Made by a program: the position numbers and the translations under genes. Positions 37,208-45,886 of a stretch of 64,000 nt of DNA are shown here, piece by piece. The stretch comes from Nonomuraea sp. PA05. Its GTDB lineage: Bacteria > Actinomycetota > Actinomycetes > Streptosporangiales > Streptosporangiaceae. The notes beneath the pieces are model-generated. The model saw only the letters and a list, made by a program, of their open reading frames with translations. It was not told the origin of the DNA and did no database searches. The first letter of the stretch is position 1, and every line of letters begins with the position of its first letter. The DNA is taken from positions 62,001 through 126,000 of the forward strand of contig NZ_VSEY01000003.1 of the NCBI RefSeq assembly GCF_008086045.1, given 5' to 3'.

Positions 37208-38269
37208 ATGACCCACGACGAGCAGAGCCAGGCCTCCGCATGGGTCAAGGCCTGGAAGGTGCTGGAGCCGGTGACGGACCTGGTCACGCCCATGGCGGTA
37301 CGGGTGGCGGCCACGTTGCGGCTGACCGATCTGATGGCCGCTGACGCGGTGTCCGTGGAGGAACTGGCGCGGCGGGCAGGGGCGGATGCGGACGCGCTGG
37401 GGCGGTTGCTGAGTTTGCTGGTCTGCCGCGGGGTGTACGCAGAAAAGGAGCCAGGGAGGTTCGCCGTCAACGAGGCCGCCGCGCTGCTCGCGTCCGACCA
37501 TCCGTCCGGGATGCGGGCGCGGCTGGACCTGGACGGGTTCGGCGGGCAGATGGATCTGGCGTTCACCGGGCTGCTGCACACCGTGCGCACCGGTGGGCCG
37601 GCGTGGGAGACGGTGTTCGGTGCGCCGTACTGGGATCATCTGGCCGCGAACCCGGAGCTGAGCGCGTCGTTCGACGCGATGATGGCCACCGGCGCGGACT
37701 ACGTCGCCGACCTGGTCGAGGGGTACGACTGGTCGCGGGCGCGGCACGTGGTGGACGTCGGCGGCGGCAGCGGCGTCTTTGTGGCCGAGGTGCTGCGTGC
37801 CCATCCGGAGGTCAGGGCCACGCTGGTGGATCTGCCCGGGACGGTGGAGCGGGGGCGGCGGTATCTGGCCGGGCTGGGGCTGGAGGGTCGGTGCTCGTTC
37901 GCCGGGCAGAGCTTCTTCGAGCCGCTGCCCGCCGGCGGCGACGTGTACGTGCTCAAGCGGGTCGTGCACGACTGGGGAGATGACGAGGCACGCAGGATCC
38001 TGCGTCGATGTGGTGAGGCGGCCGGGCCGGACGGGCGGGTGGTCGTGATCGAGACGGGCGACGATCCGGCGATGGTCGCCGAGATGAGCTTGCGGATGCT
38101 GGTGCTGAGCGGCGGGCGGGAGCGGAGCGTGGACGGCTATCGGGCGCTGGTCGAGGAGGCGGGGCTGGGGGTGGCCGGGGTTCGCCGTACCCCGCTCGGG
38201 CACGTGATCATCGAGGCCCGCGCAGGACGCGCCACAGCACGTACGACTGCAGCAGCCCCGCCCCCGTGA
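37208..38269 (+). CDS. SAM-dependent O-methyltransferase (plant-type/family 2)
   Basis: 353 aa. The N-terminal winged-helix dimerisation domain (about 15-100) is followed by a class I SAM domain: VVDVGGGSGVFVAEVL (motif I), LVDLPGTVERG, and the catalytic base His in LKRVVHDWGDDEA. These enzymes methylate hydroxyl groups of small aromatic or polyketide metabolites. ATG start after GGAGGG. No biosynthetic cluster is evident nearby. The 3' end overlaps the convergent membrane-protein gene by 62 bp. Confidence 0.88.
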   Translation: MTHDEQSQASAWVKAWKVLEPVTDLVTPMAVRVAATLRLTDLMAADAVSVEELARRAGADADALGRLLSLLVCRGVYAEKEPGRFAVNEAAALLASDHPSGMRARLDLDGFGGQMDLAFTGLLHTVRTGGPAWETVFGAPYWDHLAANPELSASFDAMMATGADYVADLVEGYDWSRARHVVDVGGGSGVFVAEVLRAHPEVRATLVDLPGTVERGRRYLAGLGLEGRCSFAGQSFFEPLPAGGDVYVLKRVVHDWGDDEARRILRRCGEAAGPDGRVVVIETGDDPAMVAEMSLRMLVLSGGRERSVDGYRALVEEAGLGVAGVRRTPLGHVIIEARAGRATARTTAAAPPP

Positions 38270-38501
38270 GCAGCCCGACGAGCAGGACGGGATCGTCGAG
38301 CGGGGGCGGGACCACGTCCCACCCCCACCAGATGAGCGTCCCGAGGGGGAAGGTGACCACCATGAGGGCGACGCCGGACAGCAGGATCGGGTCCTGCACG
38401 GTGAGCAGGGTGATCGCTGAGACGGCGCCGAGGAGCAGCACCAGGGCGGCGTACGCGCCGGCGAGGGCCGCCGCGACCCGCCCGTTCCGGTGGCCGGCCA
38501 T
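38208..38501 (-). CDS. small three-helix membrane protein
   Basis: 97 aa. Three hydrophobic helices (about 10-33, 41-60, 70-90) with an acidic loop VVPPPLDDP. Style matches the actinobacterial SCO4225-like small membrane proteins. It starts 3 bp after the helR stop on the same strand, so it is probably co-transcribed with it. Confidence 0.7.
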   Translation of the reverse strand: MAGHRNGRVAAALAGAYAALVLLLGAVSAITLLTVQDPILLSGVALMVVTFPLGTLIWWGWDVVPPPLDDPVLLVGLLTGAGLLQSYVLWRVLRGPR

Positions 38502-38504
38502 GGC

Positions 38505-40649
38505 TCAGGTGAGGATGACGAGTCGCTGGGTGGCGCGCGTCATCGCGACGTACCGGTCGACGGCGCCTTCGATGCCCTCGCCGAAGGACTCCGGATCGAC
38601 GAGCACGACCAGGTCGAACTCGAGCCCCTTCGACAGGGCCGGCGTCAGCGAGCGTACGCGCGCCGTCTCCTCGAACGTGGGATCGCCGATGACGCAGGCG
38701 GTCCCGTCGGTGTGGGCGGCGAGCCAGGTGTCGAGGATCGAGGTCAGGTCCGAGGCGGAGCCGCGGGTGACGGGGACGCCGGTGCCGCGGATGGAGGTCG
38801 GGACGTTGGCGTCCGGGAGTGCGGCCCTGATGACGGGCTCGGCCTCCGCCATGATCTCCTCGGGGGTGCGGTAGTTGACGGTGAGCGAGGCGAGGGTGAC
38901 CTGGTCGAGGCCGATCCGCTTGAGGCGGTCCTCCCACGACTCGGTGAAGCCGTGCCTGGCCTGCGCGCGGTCCCCGACGATGGTGAAGCTCCTGGACGGG
39001 CAGCGTTGCAGCAGCATCTGCCATTCCGCGTCGGTGAGCTCCTGCGCCTCGTCCACGACGACGTGCGCGAACGGACCGGCGAGCAGGTCCGGGTCGGCGG
39101 CGGGCAGGGCGTTCTCGTCCACCAGGCTGTCGCGCAGGTCCTCGCCGCGCAGCATGGTCACCAGGCCCTCGCCGTCGTCGTCGGCTTCGAGGAGGTTGTC
39201 GACGACGTGTGACATGCGTTCGCGTTCGGCGGCGACGGAGGCCTCCTGACGGCGCCTGCGCCGGGACGTCTCCGGGTCGCCGAGCCGCTGGCGGGCGGCG
39301 TCCAGGAGGGGCAGGTCGGAGACGGTCCAGGCGGCGGGGTCCGCGCGCTGGAGGCGCCGGATCTCGTCGGGGGCGAGCCAGGGGGCGCACATGCGCAGGT
39401 AGGCGGGCACGGACCAGAGGTCTCCGACGAGGTCGGCGGCCTCGATGATCGGCCAGGCGCGGTTGAACGTGGTCAGCAGCTCCCTGTTCCGCAGGAGGGA
39501 CTTGCGGAGCAGGTCGGGGGAGATGTCCTCGTCGTCGTGCTTGTCGGTGAGGATCGTGATCAGTTCCTCCCAGATCTGGTCGCGTGCCTCGTTGTGCGGG
39601 GTGCCGGGGTCGGGCGCGGCGAACGCCTCGGCCCAGTCTTCGGCGCTCAGCCAGATGTCGGAGAAGTGAGTGGTGACGGTCATGCCCTTGGCCGGCGGGT
39701 TCTCGTAGAACCTCACGGCCGGTTCGATCGCCTTGACCAGGTCCGCGGAGGCCTTCAGACGCGCCACCTCCGGGTCGGTCTCGGGCGTGGCCGCGGCTCC
39801 CTCGGTGACGAGGTCGCGCAGGGTGCACGTCTGCACGCCCTCCTCGCCCAGGCTGGGCAGGACGTCGGCGACGTAGGCCAGGTACGGCTGGTGCGGGCCG
39901 ACGAACAGCACGCCGCCGCGGCGGTGACCGAGGCGAGGGTCGGAGTAGAGGAGGTAGGCGGAGCGGTGCAGGGCGACGACGGTCTTGCCGGTGCCGGGGC
40001 CGCCGTCCACGACGAGGGCGCCGCGCGATCCGGCGCGGATGATGGCGTCCTGGTCGGCCTGGATGGTGGCGAGCACGTCGCGCATCCGCGGCGAGCGGCT
40101 GCTGCCCAGGCTGGCGATGAACGCGGACTGGTCGTCGAGCGCGGCGTGCCCCTCGACGCCGTCCGCGGTGAACACCTCGTCCCAGTAGTCGCTGATCAGC
40201 CCGCGGGTCCAGCGGTAGCGGCGGCGGCTGGCCAGGCCCATGGGGTTGCCGTGGGTGGCGCCGAAGAACGGCTCGGCGGCGGGGGAGCGCCAGTCGAGCA
40301 GCAGGCGGCGGCCCTCGCTGTCGGTGAGGCCGAGGCGCCCGACGTAGACGGGCTCTGGGTCGTCCTCGCCCACCATGTGCCCGAGGCACAGGTCCAGCCC
40401 GAAGCGGCGCAGCGCGCGCAGCCGGGAGGTCAGCCGGTGGATCTCCAGGTCCCGGTCGAGCGCCTGGCGGCCCGCGCCGCCAGGGGCCTTCCGCTCGGCG
40501 TCGAGTCGCTGCGACAGCTCGGCGATGGCCTGGTCGAGGCTCTCCGCGATGGCCGCGAAGTGCCGCTCGTCGCGGGCGATCAGGGCGGGGTCGGCCTTGG
40601 GGGCGAGGTGTCCGGGCAGGTTGAACGCGCTGGTGGGCAGCGGTGGCAC
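38505..40649 (-). CDS. helR: HelD/HelR-like RNA polymerase-associated helicase
   Basis: 714 aa, GTG start. UvrD/Rep-type superfamily 1 ATPase: Walker A VVDGGPGTGKT, motif II HVVVDEAQELTDAEW, motif III IVGDRAQA, motif IV VNYRTPEEI and motif VI RYVAMTRATQRLVIL. The N-terminal ~130 residues include a charged coiled-coil arm (about 25-75), as in HelD proteins that pry stalled RNA polymerase from DNA. The HelR group protects RNA polymerase from rifamycins. A CTTGCGGCAAG palindrome upstream (40715-40735) matches the rifamycin-associated element, supporting rifamycin-inducible expression and the HelR assignment. Confidence 0.85.
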   Translation of the reverse strand: MPPLPTSAFNLPGHLAPKADPALIARDERHFAAIAESLDQAIAELSQRLDAERKAPGGAGRQALDRDLEIHRLTSRLRALRRFGLDLCLGHMVGEDDPEPVYVGRLGLTDSEGRRLLLDWRSPAAEPFFGATHGNPMGLASRRRYRWTRGLISDYWDEVFTADGVEGHAALDDQSAFIASLGSSRSPRMRDVLATIQADQDAIIRAGSRGALVVDGGPGTGKTVVALHRSAYLLYSDPRLGHRRGGVLFVGPHQPYLAYVADVLPSLGEEGVQTCTLRDLVTEGAAATPETDPEVARLKASADLVKAIEPAVRFYENPPAKGMTVTTHFSDIWLSAEDWAEAFAAPDPGTPHNEARDQIWEELITILTDKHDDEDISPDLLRKSLLRNRELLTTFNRAWPIIEAADLVGDLWSVPAYLRMCAPWLAPDEIRRLQRADPAAWTVSDLPLLDAARQRLGDPETSRRRRRQEASVAAERERMSHVVDNLLEADDDGEGLVTMLRGEDLRDSLVDENALPAADPDLLAGPFAHVVVDEAQELTDAEWQMLLQRCPSRSFTIVGDRAQARHGFTESWEDRLKRIGLDQVTLASLTVNYRTPEEIMAEAEPVIRAALPDANVPTSIRGTGVPVTRGSASDLTSILDTWLAAHTDGTACVIGDPTFEETARVRSLTPALSKGLEFDLVVLVDPESFGEGIEGAVDRYVAMTRATQRLVILT

Positions 40650-40714
40650 GGTTGGCGGCTCCGATCTCGGTGGTACGTGGCGGTGGCCACGGCCGTTGAT
40701 TCTGCGCCATGACC

Positions 40715-40735
40715 GGGGTCTTGCCGCAAGCCCCC
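40715..40735 (-). promoter_or_regulatory. rifamycin-associated element (RAE)-like palindrome
   Basis: Plus strand reads GGGGTCTTGCCGCAAGCCCC; the complement has GGCTTGCGGCAAGACC, centred on the inverted repeat CTTGC/GCAAG. The right edge of the gene helR (start 40649) is 66 bp away. From memory this is the motif found upstream of rifamycin-inducible resistance genes, including helR. Confidence 0.8.
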
Positions 40736-40742
40736 CGGTGCG

Positions 40743-40985
40743 CTATACGTTAAGAGTGGCAAGCGGCGTACGTTCCGCTTGCCGTTTTTTGTTTCTGAGC
40801 AGTAGCACGGCCACGCACCCGCAGACTACGGCGACGATGGGCCACCACGGCACGGCCCAGGCGGTGGCGGTGGCCTCGACGAGCTGGGGCGAGTCGTCGA
40901 TGCGATCGGCGCGGACGCCGGAGACGGTGACCGTCTGGCGGGCGGTGAGCGCGGTGTCGCCGGTGTTGCGGATCGTGCGGGTCAC
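40743..40985 (-). pseudogene. C-terminal membrane-anchor fragment of a secreted protein
   Basis: 80 codons. The first 25 (TRTIRNTGDTALTARQTVTV) resemble the Ig-like strand region of larger secreted actinobacterial proteins, joined directly to a membrane helix (WPIVAVVCGCVAVLLL) and a basic tail RNKKR. There is no signal peptide and no N-terminal domain, so it is probably a truncated relic. Its GTG overlaps the Nudix stop (GTGA), so translation is still possible. Confidence 0.5.
40758..40791 (+). terminator. rho-independent-type hairpin
   Basis: ggcaagcgg / ccgcttgcc form a perfect 9-bp stem with an 8-nt loop, followed on the plus strand by gttttttg. It sits at the end of the minus-strand Nudix/anchor genes and just before the RAE, so it may separate that operon from helR. 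Confidence 0.7.
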
Positions 40986-41521
40986 CCCCTCAGGAGGGGC
41001 AGCCAGGTGCGTTCGGGGCAGACGCGCTCGATCTCCCCGCGCGGCAGCCAGTCGGCGCGGGTGCTCTCCGAGCCCGCCGGGGGCCGCGTCGGCGCGCCCG
41101 GCTCCGGCAGCACCGCGCGGAACATCGCCATGTACGCCAGCGACGGGTACCGGTAGCCGGCCGGCGGCGGTTCCAGCAGCTCGATGCGCTGCCAGGCGAA
41201 GATCGACAGGTCGGACGGCGGCAGGCGCAGGCCGGTCTCCTCGTACAGCTCTCTGGCCGCCGCCTGCGCCAGGCTCTCGCCCGGTTCCAGGTGGCCGCCC
41301 GGGATGTCCCAGCCGCGGCCCGCCCTGTCCACGTACGTCATCAGCGTCCGGCCGCCGGAGTCCGACACGAACGCGAACGCCGACGTGGTCCGCTCGGCCG
41401 GGGGAAGGGTCTCGGTAAGGATCACGTCGAGGCGGTGCGCCACCGGGATCCAGGGCACCGTCCGCGTCGCCACCACAGAAGTCACCAGCTCACTCTGGTG
41501 GCGACGGGAAACGGATGTCAA
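40982..41521 (-). CDS. Nudix hydrolase
   Basis: 179 aa. Nudix box GGHLEPGESLAQAAARELYE followed by ETGL is complete. The context before it (TTSAFAFVSDSGGRTLMTYV, GWDIPGG) and the following GYRYPSLAYMAMFRA fit the fold. Substrate unknown. It is in the same orientation as, and 6 bp downstream of, the ABC permease gene, so probably in the same operon. Confidence 0.87.
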   Translation of the reverse strand: MTSVSRRHQSELVTSVVATRTVPWIPVAHRLDVILTETLPPAERTTSAFAFVSDSGGRTLMTYVDRAGRGWDIPGGHLEPGESLAQAAARELYEETGLRLPPSDLSIFAWQRIELLEPPPAGYRYPSLAYMAMFRAVLPEPGAPTRPPAGSESTRADWLPRGEIERVCPERTWLPLLRG

Positions 41522-41527
41522 AACGGT

Positions 41528-42271
41528 TCAAAGACCTCGGCGCAGCGCCCGGTTGCCCAGGTAGAGGCCGATCGCGGCGATGGCGCAGGCGGCGGCGGTG
41601 CCGTACAGGACGGCGGGGTCGGCCAGGTCGCCCGCGAACAGGGCGCGCTGGGCGTCCACGAGGTAGGTGACCGGGTTGAGCTGACCGAGCGTCCGCAGCC
41701 AGGCAGGCGCGGTCTCCAGCGGGAGCAGCACCCCCGAGAGCAGCAGCAGCGGGAACATGATCGACTGACTGACCACGTAGAACAGGGTGCCGCCCGGGGC
41801 CGACTTGATGGCCAGCACGAACGACAGCGCCCCCAGCCCCACGCTGAAGATCACGAGTTGCAGCAGCGCCGCCAGGACGCCCGTCAGGTGCAGCTCGAAG
41901 CCCAGCGGAATCGCCAGCGCGATGATCAGCACCGCCTGCACGAGCAGGGTGAGCACGGCCTTCACGCTCTTGCCGACCAGCATCGCCGTCCGGTTCAGCG
42001 GCGTGACCATCAGGCGCTCCATCGCGCCGCCGATCAGCTCGACCAGCAGCGTGTAGCCGGCGCTCATCGGGCCGGTCAGGCACATCATGACCAGGATCCC
42101 CGGCACGAACCACTGCCACGACGCGCCGACGGCCCCGTCCAGCAGCGACCCGAACAGGAACAGGAACAGCAGCGGCTGCCCCATGTCGAACAGCAGGCCG
42201 GCCGGGTTGCGCAGGCTTGGCTTGATCTCGCGGGAGAAAACGGTGGTGGTGTCACGCAGGAACGTCGTCAT
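41528..42271 (-). CDS. ABC-2 type permease (DrrB-like)
   Basis: 247 aa with six membrane helices. Typical ABC-2 sequences: PAGLLFDMGQPLLFLFLFG, LVELIGGAMERLMVTPLNR and LSGVLLPLETAPAWLRTLGQ followed by NPVTYLVDA. Partner of the overlapping ATPase gene (20 bp overlap). DrrAB-type pairs export drugs or lipids. Confidence 0.9.
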   Translation of the reverse strand: MTTFLRDTTTVFSREIKPSLRNPAGLLFDMGQPLLFLFLFGSLLDGAVGASWQWFVPGILVMMCLTGPMSAGYTLLVELIGGAMERLMVTPLNRTAMLVGKSVKAVLTLLVQAVLIIALAIPLGFELHLTGVLAALLQLVIFSVGLGALSFVLAIKSAPGGTLFYVVSQSIMFPLLLLSGVLLPLETAPAWLRTLGQLNPVTYLVDAQRALFAGDLADPAVLYGTAAACAIAAIGLYLGNRALRRGL

Positions 42272-43193
42272 CGGTGAGGCTTCTCCCGGTCAGGGTGAGG
42301 AACACGTCGTCGAGGGTCGGGCGGATGGTCTCGGCGGTGACGACCTTGATGCCGGCGGCGTCCAGGGTCCGCAGGTAGCCGGGCAGCGCGGCGGTGGCCT
42401 GGGCCACCCGCAGCCGCACGGTGAGGCCGTCGGCGGCGCCGCCGCCGATCTGCGCGGCCGTCTCCGCCTCGTGCCCGGTGCCGGTGGTGATCACGATGTG
42501 GTCGCCGGCCAGGTCGTTCTTGAGCTGCTCCGCGGTGCCGTCCGCGATGATCCGGCCGCCGTCGATGATCACCACCCGCTCGGCCATGCTGTCGGCCTCC
42601 TCCAGGTAGTGGGTGGTCAGGAACAGGGTGGTTCCGTACGTCTCGCGCAGGCGCAGGATGTGCTCCCAGATCTCCGCGCGGCTCTTGGGATCGAGGCCCG
42701 TCGAGGGCTCGTCGAGGAACAGCAGGTCGGGGCGGTGGATCAGGCCGAGGGCGATGTCGAGACGGCGGCGCTGGCCGCCCGACAGGGTGCCGGGCAGGCG
42801 CTTGGCCAGCGGCGTCAGGTCCAGCAGGTCGAGCAGCTCGCCGGCGCGGGCGGCGGCCTCCCTCGGGCGCAGGCCGTAGCAGCGGCCCTGGGAGACGAGC
42901 TCGTCACGGACGAGGTAATCCTCGCCCGCGCTGTTGCGCTGCCCCACGTACCCGATGCGGGCCCGCACCCCCGCCGGGTCCCCGGCCACGTCGTGGCCGG
43001 CGACGGTGGCGGTGCCGGAGGTGGGCGGCAGGAGGGTGGTGAGCATGCGCAGCGTGGTGGACTTGCCGGCGCCGTTCGGCCCCAGGAACGCGACGAGCTG
43101 GCCGGCCTCCACGTCGAGGTCGATGCCGCGGACGGCCGCCACGCTCTCCTTCTTGACGGTGAACACTCGGGTGAGCCCCCGGGTATGGATCAT
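42252..43193 (-). CDS. ABC transporter ATPase (DrrA-like)
   Basis: 313 aa from the ATG at 43193, with GGAGG 9 nt upstream. Walker A FLGPNGAGKST, Q-loop VGQRNSAGED, signature LSGGQRRRLDIA, Walker B LLFLDEPSTGLDP and H-loop TTHYLEEAD. The C-terminal ~80 residues form the DrrA-type regulatory extension ending in RPTLDDVFLTLTGRSL. Start of a minus-strand operon with the permease and Nudix genes; shares a divergent promoter region with the AAA ATPase. Confidence 0.92.
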   Translation of the reverse strand: MIHTRGLTRVFTVKKESVAAVRGIDLDVEAGQLVAFLGPNGAGKSTTLRMLTTLLPPTSGTATVAGHDVAGDPAGVRARIGYVGQRNSAGEDYLVRDELVSQGRCYGLRPREAAARAGELLDLLDLTPLAKRLPGTLSGGQRRRLDIALGLIHRPDLLFLDEPSTGLDPKSRAEIWEHILRLRETYGTTLFLTTHYLEEADSMAERVVIIDGGRIIADGTAEQLKNDLAGDHIVITTGTGHEAETAAQIGGGAADGLTVRLRVAQATAALPGYLRTLDAAGIKVVTAETIRPTLDDVFLTLTGRSLTDDDVPA

Positions 43194-43411
43194 GGTCGCC
43201 TTCCTCCGGGCATGGCGAAGAAACCCCTGGTCGGGGCGTGCTTCAAGGATCGAACCCAGTTTGTGCAGCCTTAAGCTGATTTGGCAAACGCGAATGTGAC
43301 ATTCATAAACGGCTCTGACCTGCACGAACACCGTCGGGAGCGGTGTCTCTGACGTGGCCGATTTCGAGGCCCCGAAGTGCGGTTTCATCGCATTCTGCAA
43401 ATATTTCGCAC

Positions 43412-43954
43412 ATGTGCGAATGTGTCGTGCTCGTCAACGGACTGCCGGGCTCCGGCAAGACCACGGTGGCCAGAGCGCTCGGGCGGGCGCTCGGCTGGCA
43501 GGTCATCAGCAAGGACGACCTCAAGGAGACGCTGGCCGACGTGCTGGAACGGCCCGAGTCCGTGCCGCCGCGCGTGTGGAGCAGACGGTTGGGAATGGCC
43601 GCGGGGGAGAGCATGTGGACGCTGCTGGCCGCGGCCGGGCGCGGCGCCGTACTGGAGAGCCCCTGGCTGGCGCCGCTGCGGCCGGTGGTGCTCGCCGGGC
43701 TGGAACGGGCGGGCCTGGAGCCGGGCCCGCGCGTGCGCGAGGTCTGGTGCGACGTGCCGCCCGAGCTGGCCAGGCTCCGGTACGAGCGGCGCGTACGGCA
43801 CGCCATCCACTTCGACGCCGAGGCCGGGGACGAACGGTGGCGGGAATGGACGGCCGGGGCGCGGCCCCTGGGGCTCGGCCCCGTCTATCGGGTCCGCACC
43901 TCGGAGGTAATTGATATTCCCGGACTTGCGGAATTGTGCGTGGCTCCGCAATGA
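43412..43954 (+). CDS. P-loop AAA/kinase-like protein
   Basis: 180 aa from ATG 43412 (MCECVVLVNGLPGSGKTTVA). Walker A GLPGSGKT is near residue 11, with ISKDDLKETLADVL following, the layout of small P-loop kinases/zeta-like phosphotransferases (Asp after strand 2 and a lid with RLRYERRVR). Substrate unknown. An AT-rich aaatattt precedes the start by a few bases, so the transcript may be nearly leaderless. Its stop overlaps the GH25 start (ATGA). Confidence 0.75.
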   Translation: MCECVVLVNGLPGSGKTTVARALGRALGWQVISKDDLKETLADVLERPESVPPRVWSRRLGMAAGESMWTLLAAAGRGAVLESPWLAPLRPVVLAGLERAGLEPGPRVREVWCDVPPELARLRYERRVRHAIHFDAEAGDERWREWTAGARPLGLGPVYRVRTSEVIDIPGLAELCVAPQ

Positions 43955-44967
43955 TCTCCCGCGTGAAACGTCTCTTGTTATTAGCGGCAATTGCTACGGT
44001 CGGCATGACCGGCGTCGCGCACGCGGCCGACGGAGTGCCCGGTGTGGACGTCAGCAACTGGACGGGCGACATCGACTGGGCGAGCGTTGCCGCCGGAGGC
44101 GGAAAGTTCGCGTTCGTGCAGGCCAGCGAGGGAGCCGACTACACCAACCCGCGTTTCGGCGCCCAGTACGACGGGGCCGCCGCGGCCGGGCTCATCAGGG
44201 GCGCCTATCACTTCGCGCAACCGCACGAAACCGATGGGACAACGCAGGCCGACTATTTCCTGCAGCACGGCGGCAACTGGGTCAGCGACGGCCGGACCCT
44301 GCCGGGAGTGCTCGATATCGAGGACAATCCGTACAAGGACACGAACGGCAAGAACAACTGTTACGGGCTGTCCGTCGAGGACATGGTCACCTGGCTCAAG
44401 GACTTCACGAAGAAGTACCACGACGCCACCGGCCGGCACGCGATCATCTACACCACCACGAGCTGGTGGCAGACGTGCACGGGGAACTCGACCAAGTTCA
44501 AGTCCAACCCCCTCTGGCTGGCCCGCTGGGGCAGCGACCCCGGTGAGCTGCCGAAGAGCTGGAAGAGGTGGACGTTCTGGCAGTCGGCCGACAAGGGGCC
44601 GCTGGTCGGCGGCGGGAACACGTTCAACGGCACGGAGTCGCAGCTCGCCACGCTGGCCAACCCGCCCGCGTCGGTGAGCGTGTCGGGCCAGGCCAGGAGC
44701 AGGAAGACCTACACGGTCACCATCAAGAACACGGGGCCGCACCCGGTCAAGGACATCAAGCTGTCGGGCAGGGCGTTCGGCGGGCAGACCGTGGTCCGGG
44801 CGCCGGGCTGCGACTTCAGCGGCACGGCGGTGCGCTGCACGGTCGGCGAGTTGCCGCGCGGGCAGAACAAGACCTTCACGTTCACCACCAAGCCGAGGAA
44901 GTCGAAGGGCACCGTTGGCATGTACGTGACGGTTGGTTCGGTGAAACTCACTCTTAAGTCTCGATAG
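43951..44967 (+). CDS. secreted GH25 lysozyme-like muramidase
   Basis: 338 aa from ATG 43951. Signal peptide ends near AHA (about 28). GH25 domain at about 30-230: GVDVSNWTGDIDW, KFAFVQASEG, GAYHFAQPH and catalytic region LPGVLDIEDN. It should cleave the MurNAc-GlcNAc bond of peptidoglycan. The C-terminal ~100 residues form a beta-sandwich (CARDB/DUF11-like: YTVTIKNTGPHPVKDIKL) with two Cys. It overlaps the P-loop gene by 4 bp. Confidence 0.9.
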   Translation: MISRVKRLLLLAAIATVGMTGVAHAADGVPGVDVSNWTGDIDWASVAAGGGKFAFVQASEGADYTNPRFGAQYDGAAAAGLIRGAYHFAQPHETDGTTQADYFLQHGGNWVSDGRTLPGVLDIEDNPYKDTNGKNNCYGLSVEDMVTWLKDFTKKYHDATGRHAIIYTTTSWWQTCTGNSTKFKSNPLWLARWGSDPGELPKSWKRWTFWQSADKGPLVGGGNTFNGTESQLATLANPPASVSVSGQARSRKTYTVTIKNTGPHPVKDIKLSGRAFGGQTVVRAPGCDFSGTAVRCTVGELPRGQNKTFTFTTKPRKSKGTVGMYVTVGSVKLTLKSR

Positions 44968-45010
44968 GGCAGGATAAATCCCAAGAGCAGGGCTTTTGGG
45001 AGGGCAGAGG

Positions 45011-45532
45011 ATGAGGCGGCGGTCAGCGCTGGCAGCGACGCTGCTCCTGCTGACCGCGACGGCCTCCGTGCCCCTCGGGCTGTCCATGCCGCCGCTGATC
45101 GTGCGGCTCTCGTACGAGATCGAACAGCGCGGGATCGCCTACTCGTGGGGCGGCGGCCACGCCGCGTCCCCAGGGCCGTCCAAGGGCACGTGCAGGGGAT
45201 ACAAGGGGCGGATCAAGCCCTGCCCGGCGGCCAGGACGCGCGGGCTCGACTGCTCGGGGTTCGCGCGGTGGGTGTACGCGCTGGCGCACGGAGAGGACGT
45301 GCTCGGGCCGGGGAACACCGACGACCACGTACGCAGGATGCGCCGCGTCTCCTCGCCCAAGCCCGGGGATCTCGTCTTCTTCGGCAAGATCACCAAACGG
45401 TCGGTGAAGACCCATCACGTCGGCATCTACCTGGGCGGCGGGAAGATGATGAACGCGCCCGAGACCGGAGCCGTGGTGCGCGTCGACGAGATCGGCCGCA
45501 AGAAGGACTTCGCCGGGTTCTTCCGGTACTGA
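45011..45532 (+). CDS. secreted NlpC/P60 peptidoglycan endopeptidase
   Basis: 173 aa from ATG 45011 with GGGAGGG upstream; an in-frame TTG at 44996 lies within the RBS region. N-terminal signal segment (about 5-28). NlpC/P60 core: GIAYSWGGGH, catalytic Cys in GLDCSGFARWVYAL, PGDLVFFG and catalytic His in THHVGIYLGGGKMM. It should cleave stem peptides in the cell wall and works well with the GH25 enzyme just upstream. Confidence 0.88.
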   Translation: MRRRSALAATLLLLTATASVPLGLSMPPLIVRLSYEIEQRGIAYSWGGGHAASPGPSKGTCRGYKGRIKPCPAARTRGLDCSGFARWVYALAHGEDVLGPGNTDDHVRRMRRVSSPKPGDLVFFGKITKRSVKTHHVGIYLGGGKMMNAPETGAVVRVDEIGRKKDFAGFFRY

Positions 45533-45616
45533 ACGGGGACCTGTGCCGAATCGGTATGCCTGTAACGCCTGTGGCACGGCAAAAAATGAGAGACCCCACG
45601 GCTAGTGTGTGCCGCT

Positions 45617-45847
45617 ATGGACAGGCGATGGGTCGGGCTCGACGGGTACGAGGTCGTCGGCGCGGTACGGGCGGGGCGGCAGGTGCTCCGGGTGCGCAGG
45701 AACGGGTGGCTGGTCGCCGACTGCACCTCCGTGGCCGAGGTGGCCAGGCACGTTGATCTGGCCGACCTGTGCGAGGTCATCGAGATGCCCGCGCGGCGGC
45801 GTGCGGAGAGATCGCCGGCGGCCCGAACGAGTTCGCATCATCGCTGA
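45617..45847 (+). CDS. small hypothetical protein
   Basis: 76 aa from ATG 45617; a GTG at 45605 is an alternative. Sequence DRRWVGLDGYEVVGAVRAGR and RVRRNGWLVADCTSVAEVARHVDLADL suggests a small alpha/beta fold. No domain recognised. It ends about 40 bp before tRNA-Thr. Confidence 0.55.
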   Translation: MDRRWVGLDGYEVVGAVRAGRQVLRVRRNGWLVADCTSVAEVARHVDLADLCEVIEMPARRRAERSPAARTSSHHR

Positions 45848-45886
45848 GTGCCGTGTATGGTTACACCTGTCCGCAGCGCCGGACAG

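Noticed and set aside
36686..38203. Full 505-codon minus-strand frame over the methyltransferase
   Set aside because: Only the first 133 codons from 37087 are protein-like; the rest is antisense to a well supported O-methyltransferase.
38137..40710. 857-codon open frame antisense-shifted to helR
   Set aside because: It is the +1 shadow of helR, rich in Arg/Pro/Ala, has no motifs, and covers the same bases; helR has all helicase motifs.
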